This document shows positions 6,567 through 14,233 of a stretch of 16,713 bases of DNA, one piece after another. The position numbers and the translations under genes are program-made. The stretch covers positions 1 to 16,713 of the forward strand of contig CAMYPV010000023.1 in the NCBI GenBank assembly GCA_947293975.1. Reading direction: 5' to 3'. Under the pieces are notes generated by a model that worked only from the letters and a program-made list of their open reading frames with translations, had not been told where the DNA came from and ran no database searches. This DNA is from an uncultured Ezakiella sp. GTDB lineage: Bacteria; Bacillota; Clostridia; Tissierellales; Peptoniphilaceae. How positions within the stretch are numbered: the stretch's first letter is position 1; the number at the start of each line of letters is the position of its first letter.

Positions 6567-8438
6567 TTACTCTCCTTTCAGTAATATTCTATCATCACCA
6601 ATTCTTTTAGTTATTTTTTTAGAGTCAAAATATTCCAATAAAGATACAGCGGTTTTTCTATTGGTTTCAAGTGCGTCCCTTAAAATCTTAACATTTACTT
6701 TATCATTGTCTCTAAATAATTTAATTAGTTCATCCTGAGCCTTTAATAATAAAGGATATAAAATAACCTCGCCATCTAATTCAACAATTTTTTTATCAGA
6801 GATCATTGCTGAGATTAAGTCGTTGCTAGCATCTAACTCTTCCTTCTTATATGTTCTGAACTCAGCACTCATAAGATTTTCAATTTGATTAATCTTATCT
6901 AATTGTTCTTTATTATACTCTCTAATAAAGCTTGCTAATTTAATAGTATCATCTATCTTTTCAATCTCTGAATTATTTACAATCAAATCAATAAGAGTGT
7001 CTTGATTTTTAGCATTTACTCCCTTAAAAAATCTTTGTCTTATTTCTTCAATTGGTACACCTAATTTTAATGGATTTTTAGCATGAAAATCTTTTAAATG
7101 CTTATCTATAATATCAGTTTTTTCATCTAAATAATCCTTTGAAACAGCTAAATCATTCATCACAATTAGTAAACCCTGATCTTCAAGCTCTTCTAGAACA
7201 TTAATTGTTTCAGCATTATCAATATTTAATGATTTAGAGAGCATGTTGATATCAATTTCATTTCCATGTTCTTTAATAATAGCCAATGCTGTTTCAAAAA
7301 TATCTTTGCCATCTTTTTCTTGAAGTAACTTTATGCCTTCTTCTCTAAATCTTCTCTTTCTCTTTGGTTTAACCTCAAGAATTTCCCCACCACCGACTGT
7401 GATTACGGGGCTAAAAAATCTTATTATAAATTTATCATTTCTTCGTGCGACAATATCTTCTTCAAGTTGTAATTGACAATAACATTCTTCCCCTGGATTT
7501 AACTGATCTCTATCTAAAAGATTAACTCTTGCAAAAGTCTCTTTACTTGCCACGTGAAATCTAACTCGAGATTTATTGCGGATTATATATTGAGAATCAT
7601 CAAGTAATTTTAACTTTACATCAATCAAATTACTTACTAGTAAATGATCCTTTATAGATATAACAGATCCTCTACTAATATCTTCTTTTTTTACTTTGTT
7701 CAAGTTAAGTGCAACTCTTTGTGAACTATAACTCTTATCAGTGTCCTCTCCATGCACCTGAATTGATCTAATTTTAGATTCAATATTTTCAGGATATATG
7801 AATACATCTTGATTGACAGTAAAGCATCCTTCGATTTGAGTTCCAGTTATAACAGTGCCAATACCTTTTAATACAAAAACCCTATCTATTGGAAGAACAC
7901 CTGGTACATCAGAAGACTTATCTTCTAAAAGTTTTGTTTTTTCGGTAATAATATCTTTTAGTTTATCAATTCCCTCGTTTGTCTTCGAGCTTACAACAAC
8001 TATCTCTGAGTCCTTTAAAAATGTATTTTGAAGATTTTCTTTGATATCCTCAACAACTAATTCTATCCAATCTTTATCGACCATATCAGATTTTGTAATT
8101 ACAATTATACCGTCTTTAACACCTAATAGTTGTAAAATATTGATATGCTCTCTTGTTTGAGGCATTATTCCTTCATCTGCAGCAATAACTAATAATACAA
8201 GATCCATACCATGAACACCAGCGAGCATATTTTTAACAAACTTTTCATGGCCTGGAACGTCTACGATACCAATTCTCACCCCAGAAGGATCATCATAGTA
8301 CGTAAATCCTAAATCTATAGTTATACCACGCCTTGATTCTTCCTCAAGTCTATCTGTATTTCTGCCAGTAAGTGCTTTTACTAAACTCGTTTTGCCATGA
8401 TCAATATGTCCGGCCGTTCCGATTATAAAATGCTTCAT
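6567..8438 (-). CDS. selB: Selenocysteine-specific translation elongation factor SelB
   Basis: This 623-residue GTPase brings Sec-tRNA(Sec) to the ribosome at UGA codons marked by a SECIS hairpin. The EF-Tu-like N-terminal half shows G1 GHIDHGKT (10-17), the G2 region RGITID (37-42), G3 DVPGHE (60-65) and G4 TKSD (115-118). Domains II and III follow to about residue 350. The C-terminal part consists of winged-helix repeats. The last carries RKTAVSLLEYFD (594-605), followed by a TKRIGDDRILL strand, the pattern of the SECIS-binding WH4 domain. The length is normal for the family. Its ATG overlaps the stop of selA (ATGA), and GGAG lies at good spacing, indicating translational coupling with SelA. 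Confidence 0.97.
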   Translation of the reverse strand: MKHFIIGTAGHIDHGKTSLVKALTGRNTDRLEEESRRGITIDLGFTYYDDPSGVRIGIVDVPGHEKFVKNMLAGVHGMDLVLLVIAADEGIMPQTREHINILQLLGVKDGIIVITKSDMVDKDWIELVVEDIKENLQNTFLKDSEIVVVSSKTNEGIDKLKDIITEKTKLLEDKSSDVPGVLPIDRVFVLKGIGTVITGTQIEGCFTVNQDVFIYPENIESKIRSIQVHGEDTDKSYSSQRVALNLNKVKKEDISRGSVISIKDHLLVSNLIDVKLKLLDDSQYIIRNKSRVRFHVASKETFARVNLLDRDQLNPGEECYCQLQLEEDIVARRNDKFIIRFFSPVITVGGGEILEVKPKRKRRFREEGIKLLQEKDGKDIFETALAIIKEHGNEIDINMLSKSLNIDNAETINVLEELEDQGLLIVMNDLAVSKDYLDEKTDIIDKHLKDFHAKNPLKLGVPIEEIRQRFFKGVNAKNQDTLIDLIVNNSEIEKIDDTIKLASFIREYNKEQLDKINQIENLMSAEFRTYKKEELDASNDLISAMISDKKIVELDGEVILYPLLLKAQDELIKLFRDNDKVNVKILRDALETNRKTAVSLLEYFDSKKITKRIGDDRILLKGE

Positions 8439-9826
8439 AATATCTCCTTCAAATCATTAAATGCATTTACTATGATATCAAAATCATTATCAAGTAATGT
8501 CCTAGGATCAATTATATACTTTGATTCGCTAATTCTTCCAACTATAGCTGTATTATATTTTCTCATAAATTCATCAATTTTATGTTCACTTATACCTTCA
8601 ATTGAAACATTAAGAACATACCCATACATTTTTTCGGTTGGGAGGCTTCCGCCACCTACTTCACTATAATCATTTTTTACTTCTAGACTCATGCCATCTA
8701 TATTTAACAAAGATAGGGCTTGTTTTAAATCCTCTGCTCTCTTTTTTAAAGTTTCAGCGCTCATGGTTAGCATTTTTAAAGTAGGAATATAGTTATGAGC
8801 ATTATCTTTATCAATATAAACTTTCAATACTTCTTCTAAAAGTTTAAGTGTCATTTTATCAACTCTTAAGGCTCTAGTCATTTGGTTTTTCTTAAGTCTA
8901 TCAATATATTTTTTCTTACCAATTATTATACCAGCTTGCGGACCACCTAATAATTTATCACCACTAAATGTAATAATATCAATGCCTGATAAAACTGAAT
9001 CCATAACAGTAGGCTCATGCATTAAACCATAATTTTCTAGGTTAACAAAAACACCACTTCCCAAATCCTCAATTAAAGGTATATCGTATTTATCACTTAA
9101 TTCTTTTAATTGGACAGCTTTAACACTTTCTGTAAAGCCCATTACTTTATAATTAGATGTATGAACCTTTAAAATCGCCTTTGTATCTTCATTTATTGCA
9201 TTTTCATAATCATATATATGAGTTTTATTTGTGGTGCCGACTTCTCTTAATTTACAACCACTAAATTCCATTACGTCAGGTATTCTAAATGAGCCTCCAA
9301 TTTCAATAAGCTCTCCTCTACTAATTATAGCTTCCCCACCTTTTGCAAACTCTGATAATACTAAAAATACAGCAGCAGCATTATTGTTTACAACAAGAGC
9401 AGCTTCAGTGCCAGTAATATTAGTTATAAGCTCCTCTATATTTGTATATCTCAAGCCACGTTTACCCGTATTAATATCATACTCTAAATTTGAATAGTGA
9501 GTTAATATATCAACCAAAGAATTTGCCATTTCATCATTTATAACAGATCTACCTAAATTAGTATGAATAACAGTTCCTGTAGCATTAATTACTCTTCTTA
9601 ATCTAGGTGACATATATATTTTAATGTCATTAACTGTATCTGAAACAACATTTTCAATAGCGCTTCTTATATCATTTTCACTTTGATTATCTTTAATCAT
9701 CATTCTAATGTTATCAAGTTTTTTATTTATTACATCCTTTACAAAATCCATAGAATTTTCATCTATTAATTTTTTAATATTATCATTTTCTAGAATTTCA
9801 TCCATTTTTGGAATCAATCTATACAT
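8435..9826 (-). CDS. selA: L-seryl-tRNA(Sec) selenium transferase SelA
   Basis: This 463-residue PLP enzyme converts Ser-tRNA(Sec) to Sec-tRNA(Sec) using selenophosphate; characterised homologues are decameric. The N-terminal helical region is followed by the signature NATGTVIHTNLGRS (81-94). The fold-type I core follows, with the PLP region EDLGSG (253-258) and the Schiff-base lysine in SGDKLLGGPQAG (Lys291). The length matches the bacterial family. It starts at ATG 9826, 7 nt after selD, with a modest RBS, and its stop overlaps selB. This is the bacterial one-step route to Sec-tRNA rather than the PSTK/SepSecS route. Confidence 0.97.
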   Translation of the reverse strand: MYRLIPKMDEILENDNIKKLIDENSMDFVKDVINKKLDNIRMMIKDNQSENDIRSAIENVVSDTVNDIKIYMSPRLRRVINATGTVIHTNLGRSVINDEMANSLVDILTHYSNLEYDINTGKRGLRYTNIEELITNITGTEAALVVNNNAAAVFLVLSEFAKGGEAIISRGELIEIGGSFRIPDVMEFSGCKLREVGTTNKTHIYDYENAINEDTKAILKVHTSNYKVMGFTESVKAVQLKELSDKYDIPLIEDLGSGVFVNLENYGLMHEPTVMDSVLSGIDIITFSGDKLLGGPQAGIIIGKKKYIDRLKKNQMTRALRVDKMTLKLLEEVLKVYIDKDNAHNYIPTLKMLTMSAETLKKRAEDLKQALSLLNIDGMSLEVKNDYSEVGGGSLPTEKMYGYVLNVSIEGISEHKIDEFMRKYNTAIVGRISESKYIIDPRTLLDNDFDIIVNAFNDLKEIL

Positions 9827-9833
9827 AAAACAC

Positions 9834-10877
9834 CTACTTTACATATATTCTTTTATCGCTCTTTTTAATAACCTCGCCAATAACAGAGCCTTTATAAGGC
9901 GAATCGTCTAAATATTTTAAAATATTCTTAACGTTCTTTTCGTCTGTAGAAATTAGTAGACCTCCACTGGTTTCAGGGCTAAAAATTAAATCATCAGTTG
10001 AATCATTATAATCGCTTTGATATCTATCTTTAAAATATCTTTTATTATCATATGCGCCCTTAGGAACAAGACCCATCTGTGCAAATGATCTTGCAGAGCT
10101 CAAGAAACTTAAGTCATCAGCAAAAATATTGCAACTTAAATCTGCACCATCCATCATTTCAATAAGATGTCCACCAATACCAAATCCTGTTATATCTGTC
10201 AAAGCGTTTGCTCCACCACCTTTTCTAATAGCGGCAAGACCAAATTCATTTAAAGTACTCATAGATTTAACAGCCTCATCAATATCAGACTGTGATGCTA
10301 TTCCACCCTTTATTGCAGTGTTTATAATTCCAGCACCAATTGGTTTTGTCATAATTAAAATATCACCAACCTTTGCCCCTTTGTTGGTTAATAGCTCATC
10401 TTTCTTACAAAAGCCATTAACACTTAATCCATACTTAGGCTCATCATCCTGAACTGTATGTCCACCAACAACTAAGCAATTAGCTTCCATAATTTTATCA
10501 TATCCACCACGAAGTATTTCTGCTAAAATTTGAGGGTCTAAACAAGACGGAAAACAAACAATATTCATAGCCATCTTTGGATAACCACCCATTGCATATA
10601 CATCGCTAAGTGAGTTTGCAGCGGCTATTTGCCCAAATGTATATGGATCATCTACAATAGGAGTAAAGAAATCAAGCGTAGTAATTAAGTATTCGCCATT
10701 TTGTAAATCATAAACAGCTGCATCATCTGAAGTCTCAATACCTACAACCAAACGATCATCATTAATTCTATTTTTATTAATATCACTCAAAACTTGAGCT
10801 AAAATGTCTGGACCGACTTTAGCTGCTCATCCACTTGTCTTAGCATAAGATGTCAATTTAACATCAAATTTATTCAT
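9834..10877 (-). CDS. selD: Selenide, water dikinase SelD, itself a selenoprotein (in-frame UGA = Sec17)
   Basis: SelD uses ATP and selenide to make selenophosphate, the selenium donor for SelA. The true start is ATG 10877, preceded by GGAGG (10890-10886) with an 8-nt spacer, and it overlaps the end of the comEA-like gene by 8 nt. The frame then meets TGA at 10829-10827, giving MNKFDVKLTSYAKTSG-U-AAKVGPDIL. Sec17 and Lys20 align with the catalytic Cys17 and Lys20 of E. coli SelD. Past the UGA the frame is intact for about 330 codons, with ATP/metal motifs GIETSDDAAVY, TLDFFTP, GGHTVQDDEP, NGF, TKPIGAGI and LTDITGFGIGGHL. The total is 347 residues, normal for SelD. Calling from the TTG at 10790 would drop the active site. 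The UGA makes SelD synthesis dependent on the Sec machinery. Confidence 0.96.
10797..10829 (-). promoter_or_regulatory. SECIS-like hairpin and recoded UGA in selD
   Basis: Directly 3' of the UGA (10829-10827), the mRNA can fold AGCUAAA (10824-10818) with UUUAGCU (10803-10797), stacked on GUC/GAC (10817-10815 with 10808-10806). This is 10 pairs in all, with a 2-nt bulge on the 3' side and a six-base loop, GGUCCA. The loop starts GGUC, as in the E. coli fdhF SECIS loop, where G and U contact SelB. The loop begins 12 nt after the UGA, closer than in fdhF (about 18 nt), which is the main reservation. A second, smaller hairpin, CUCAA/UUGAG with loop GUU (10798-10786), lies about 33 nt after the UGA and is an alternative. 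Confidence 0.75.
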
Positions 10878-11448
10878 AAATTTTTCCTCCTATTGAAATC
10901 AATCCTTTAAATGATTCTAGTCTTTTCTTACCAATTCCAGGAACATTTAAAAGATCTTTAAAGTCTTTAAACGGTTTTTCTTCTCTATATTTTATAATCG
11001 AATCTGAAGTTTTTTCACCAACTGATGGTAACTTCATAAGTTGATCTTTTGAGGCATTGTTGATATCAATAATATCACCTGATGAATCGGTATTTGTTTC
11101 TGTGTTAATTTTTTCACCAATCTTAGGTATATAAATTTTCATACCATCTCTAATTTTTTCAGCAAGATTAACAGCATCTTTATCAGCGTCAACAGTAAAT
11201 CCGCCAGCATTATTAACAACATCAATAATTCTATCACCAATACTCATTTCGTATACGCCACTACGTAATACTTCGCCAGCAATGTGTACAATAATAGATT
11301 GATCATCATTATCAACACTTTTATTAACATCACTACTCTCTATATTATCCATTACACCTAATTCAGAACTATATTCATTAAGTTCATCATTATTATTGCA
11401 TGAGATAAATAAAAAGCAAATAATAATTATGCTAATAATTTTCTTCAT
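10870..11448 (-). CDS. comEA: ComEA-like SLBB + helix-hairpin-helix protein, predicted lipoprotein
   Basis: The start is ATG 11448, with AAGGAGG (11460-11454) 5 nt upstream, giving 192 aa. A longer in-frame start at 11544 is rejected because it lies across the promoter and the atp terminator. The N-terminus MKKIISIIIICFLFISC ends in a lipobox-like FISC (Cys17), suggesting a lipid anchor rather than the usual transmembrane helix. Residues about 60-125 form an SLBB domain (VHIAGEVLRSGVYEM, ...GMKIYIPKIGEK). Residues about 132-190 hold two HhH motifs (INNASKDQLMKLPSVGEKTS and LLNVPGIGKKRLESF). ComEA binds double-stranded DNA outside the membrane for uptake in transformation; no comEB/comEC is present here. 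It is the first gene of the sel operon, overlapping selD by 8 nt. A DNA-binding role is likely; a competence role is inference. Confidence 0.85.
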   Translation of the reverse strand: MKKIISIIIICFLFISCNNNDELNEYSSELGVMDNIESSDVNKSVDNDDQSIIVHIAGEVLRSGVYEMSIGDRIIDVVNNAGGFTVDADKDAVNLAEKIRDGMKIYIPKIGEKINTETNTDSSGDIIDINNASKDQLMKLPSVGEKTSDSIIKYREEKPFKDFKDLLNVPGIGKKRLESFKGLISIGGKIYE

Positions 11449-11468
11449 ACATGCCTCCTTACATAGAT

Positions 11469-11497
11469 ATAATATCACATATATTGCATTTTTGCAA
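11469..11497 (-). promoter_or_regulatory. Promoter of the comEA-selDAB operon (extended -10)
   Basis: On the minus strand, TTGCAA (11497-11492) and TATTAT (11474-11469) are separated by exactly 17 nt, with TGA just before the -10 box (extended -10). It lies between the atp terminator and the comEA-like start, with a short leader carrying AAGGAGG. It is the only good promoter I see upstream of selD. Confidence 0.75.
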
Positions 11498-11498
11498 T
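11483..11498. promoter_or_regulatory. Perfect palindrome overlapping the -35 box (candidate operator)
   Basis: ATTGCA-TTTT-TGCAAT is a perfect 6-bp inverted repeat with a 4-nt centre, and the -35 hexamer lies within it. A dimeric regulator bound here would block or remodel the promoter. I do not recognise it as the site of a specific known regulator. Confidence 0.45.
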
Positions 11499-11516
11499 AA
11501 AGATTATGTTTGTAAA

Positions 11517-11565
11517 TAAAAAACCGCATGTAGTTATCAGACATAATCTAATTAACACATACGGT
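11517..11565 (-). terminator. Terminator of the atp operon
   Basis: About 20 nt past the atpC stop, ACCGTATGT (11565-11557) pairs with ACATGCGGT (11531-11523): nine pairs, one of them G-U. A further GTTA/TAAC pairing extends the stem inward, and TTTTTTATTT follows on the minus strand. The long loop is AT-rich. It separates the ATP synthase genes from the comEA-sel operon. Confidence 0.8.
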
Positions 11566-11583
11566 TAAATTAAAAATTTGAAA

Positions 11584-11973
11584 TTATTTTAGTAAACTTA
11601 ATCTATTAATAGCACGTCTTAAAGAAGCCTCTGCTCTTAAAACATCTATTTCATCTTTCATCTTAAGTCTTTCTTCTGCCCTTTTCTTAGCATCCTCTGC
11701 ACGTGTAATATCAATTTCATCTGGCCATTCACATGCGTTTGCAGCCATGATAACTTGATTATTTCTTACATCGATATATCCGTCAGTTACAGCTGCCATT
11801 AAAATTTTATCATCTTGATAAATTTTCATTTTATGGATTTTGGTTCTTGTAACAAATGGACTCATATTAGGTAGTACGGCAAAGTCGCCTTCAATACCCT
11901 TAACAATCAACTTATCAACATCGCCTTCAAAAAATTTCCTATCAGGAGTCACAATTTTCAAATTAAATTGCAT
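11584..11973 (-). CDS. atpC: F1 ATP synthase epsilon subunit
   Basis: This 129-residue epsilon subunit forms part of the central stalk with gamma and can inhibit ATP hydrolysis. The N-terminal beta-sandwich (1-85) shows the typical VTPDRKFFEGDVDKLIVKG and EGDFAVLPNMSPFVT. The C-terminal helical hairpin (about 88-129) contains EDAKKRAEERL and ASLRRAINRLSLLK. It starts at ATG 11973, 1 nt after the atpD stop, with AGGAG upstream. It is the last gene of the operon. Confidence 0.96.
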   Translation of the reverse strand: MQFNLKIVTPDRKFFEGDVDKLIVKGIEGDFAVLPNMSPFVTRTKIHKMKIYQDDKILMAAVTDGYIDVRNNQVIMAANACEWPDEIDITRAEDAKKRAEERLKMKDEIDVLRAEASLRRAINRLSLLK

Positions 11974-11974
11974 A

Positions 11975-13366
11975 TTACTTGCTCCTATTAGCTTTTTCTA
12001 CTGCTTCTTCAATAGTTCCTACAAATAAGAATGCACTTTCAGGTAAATCATCATGCTTACCATCTAAAATTTCTTCAAAACCTTTTATAGTTTCGCTTAA
12101 AGGTACATACTTACCTTCTATACCAGTAAAAGCTTCAGCTACGCTAAATGGTTGTGACAGGAATCTTTGAATTCTTCTTGCACGCGCAACAGTTACTTTA
12201 TCTTCATCGCTCAACTCATCCATACCTAAAATTGCAATAATATCTTGCAACTCTTTGTATCTTTGAAGAATTTCTTGAACACGTCTAGCAACATCATAAT
12301 GTTTTTCGCCGACTATATTAGGGTCAAGAATTCTACTGGTTGAATCTAACGGATCAACAGCTGGATAAATACCAAGTTCAGAAATAGACCTTGATAAAAC
12401 GGTAGTTGCATCCAAGTGAGCAAATGTTGTTGCAGGTGCAGGGTCAGTTAAGTCATCAGCAGGAACATATACAGCTTGAACAGATGTTATACTTCCATTT
12501 TTAGTTGATGTGATTCTTTCTTGTAATGCACCCATTTCGGTCGCTAATGTTGGTTGGTACCCTACAGCTGATGGAATTCTTCCTAACAAAGCAGATACTT
12601 CAGAACCAGCTTGAGTAAATCTGTATATATTATCAATAAACAATAAGACGTCTTGCTTCTTCTCATCCCTAAAATATTCTGCCATTGTAAGACCGGTTAA
12701 GGCAACACGCATACGTGCTCCTGGTGGCTCGTTCATTTGACCAAATACAAGTGCAGTTTTATCGATAACACCAGATTCCTTCATTTCATAATATAAATCA
12801 TTACCTTCTCTGGTTCTTTCACCTACACCAGCAAATACTGATAATCCACCATGTTCAGTTGCAATATTGTTAATCAATTCTTGTATTAAAACTGTTTTAC
12901 CAACACCAGCACCACCAAACAAACCTATCTTACCACCTTTTGAATAAGGCGCAATCAAGTCAATTACTTTAATACCAGTTTCAAAAATTTCTTTTGCAGG
13001 CATTTGGTCTTCAAAAATTGGCGGTTCTCTATGGATTGGCGCTTTAAGATCAGTTTTTATTTTCTTATCATTATCAATTGTCTCACCTAAAACATTAAAC
13101 AATCTGCCTAATGTTTTATCACCAACTGGAACAGAAATCGGCGCTCCAGTGTCAACTGCCTCCATACCTCTAACAAGTCCATCGGTTGAGTCCATCGCAA
13201 TTGTTCTTACTGTATTGTTTCCAATATGCTGTGCAACTTCAACAATTAAGGTTTCATCACCATGAGAAATCTTGATAGCATTTAGAAGGTTAGGCATTTG
13301 TTCATTAAATTTTATATCAACAACTGGTCCGATTACCTGTGTAATTTTTCCTATGTTATTATTCAT
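11975..13366 (-). CDS. atpD: F1 ATP synthase catalytic beta subunit
   Basis: This 463-residue beta subunit carries the catalytic nucleotide sites. It shows Walker A GGAGVGKT (151-158), GERTREG (182-188; Glu183 matches the catalytic Glu181 of E. coli), the GQMNEPPGAR signature (209-218), Walker B LLFID (241-245) and SEVSALLGRIPSAVGYQPTL. The C-terminal DELSDEDK segment (DELSD, matching the DELSEED loop that contacts gamma) is present. ATG 13366 has GGAGGAG just upstream and lies 9 nt after atpG. Length and motifs are ordinary, and the enzyme should be active. Confidence 0.98.
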   Translation of the reverse strand: MNNNIGKITQVIGPVVDIKFNEQMPNLLNAIKISHGDETLIVEVAQHIGNNTVRTIAMDSTDGLVRGMEAVDTGAPISVPVGDKTLGRLFNVLGETIDNDKKIKTDLKAPIHREPPIFEDQMPAKEIFETGIKVIDLIAPYSKGGKIGLFGGAGVGKTVLIQELINNIATEHGGLSVFAGVGERTREGNDLYYEMKESGVIDKTALVFGQMNEPPGARMRVALTGLTMAEYFRDEKKQDVLLFIDNIYRFTQAGSEVSALLGRIPSAVGYQPTLATEMGALQERITSTKNGSITSVQAVYVPADDLTDPAPATTFAHLDATTVLSRSISELGIYPAVDPLDSTSRILDPNIVGEKHYDVARRVQEILQRYKELQDIIAILGMDELSDEDKVTVARARRIQRFLSQPFSVAEAFTGIEGKYVPLSETIKGFEEILDGKHDDLPESAFLFVGTIEEAVEKANRSK

Positions 13367-13375
13367 TACTCCTCC

Positions 13376-14224
13376 TTAATTTAAAGCCTCAGCACCACTA
13401 ACAATTTCTGTTAATTCTTGAGTGATGCTTGTTTGTCTTGCTCGATTATAATGCATATCCAATTCTTCAATCATATCATCTGCACTTTCTGTTGCATTCT
13501 TCATTGATTGCATTCTTGCAGCTTGCTCGCTTGCCGATGACTCTATAAGAGCCCCATAAACTGCAATTTTAACATATTCCTCTATCAAGAAATCTAGCAT
13601 ATATTCTGGTGATGGTTCAAAACTAATAACATCACTATCAATATTTTTATTTGATTCAATCAAATGTGCAGGCAATAATATCATCTTTGATGGAGTTTGA
13701 ACCATTGCTGATTTGAATTCAGTATAGAAAATTGAAATTGAATCAACATTTTCTTTTTTATACTCATCAATTGCAATATCAGAGATTAATTTTGCATCGC
13801 CAAACTCAACATCCTCTGTCATACTAAATTTTTTGTAGATATTATAACCCTTTTTCCTGAAAAAATCGTATGCCTTGCTACCGATAACGATTAATAAATC
13901 ATTTTCTTTATCAATGTTTTCAGCAGCATATCTTGAAACATTACCACTATAACCTCCTGCTAAGCCTCTGTCAGAAGAAATTATAATATGCAATGATTTT
14001 TTTATTTCTCTTTCTTTAGTAAGTGGAGTTCTAACCCCTTTAGTTACACTTAAAAGTTCTGAAATATTATTTGCAACAGTACTATAATATGGTCTAGTTT
14101 TTTCAAGTTTAATTCTAGTTTTCCTCATTTTGGAAGTACTAACAAGTTCCATGGCGTTAGTTATTTGTCTAATACTGGATATTGAATTTATTCGTCTTTT
14201 AATATCCTTCATCTTTTCTGCCAT
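13376..14224 (-). CDS. atpG: F1 ATP synthase gamma subunit
   Basis: This 282-residue rotor shaft couples c-ring rotation to the beta sites. The N-terminal helix (KMKDIKRRINSISSIRQITNAM) and the C-terminal helix (ARMQSMKNATESADDMI ... RARQTSITQELTEI) are the two most conserved gamma segments and would form the coiled coil. The central Rossmann-like part contains SSDRGLAGGYSGN. ATG 14224 follows AGAGGTG, and the gap to atpA is 9 nt. Confidence 0.97.
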   Translation of the reverse strand: MAEKMKDIKRRINSISSIRQITNAMELVSTSKMRKTRIKLEKTRPYYSTVANNISELLSVTKGVRTPLTKEREIKKSLHIIISSDRGLAGGYSGNVSRYAAENIDKENDLLIVIGSKAYDFFRKKGYNIYKKFSMTEDVEFGDAKLISDIAIDEYKKENVDSISIFYTEFKSAMVQTPSKMILLPAHLIESNKNIDSDVISFEPSPEYMLDFLIEEYVKIAVYGALIESSASEQAARMQSMKNATESADDMIEELDMHYNRARQTSITQELTEIVSGAEALN

Positions 14225-14233
14225 AATTCACCT

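Noticed and set aside
10788..10790. TTG at 10790 as the SelD start
   Set aside because: It has no good RBS and would remove the catalytic Sec17/Lys20 segment. The ATG at 10877 with GGAGG fits the family length and active site.
11449..11544. N-terminal extension of the ComEA-like protein from 11544
   Set aside because: It would lie over the atp terminator and over the promoter. The ATG at 11448 has AAGGAGG and gives a proper signal peptide.
12619..12640. Tyr instead of Phe in the FIDNIYRF segment of AtpD
   Set aside because: Tyr occurs at this position in E. coli AtpD as well, so it is not unusual.
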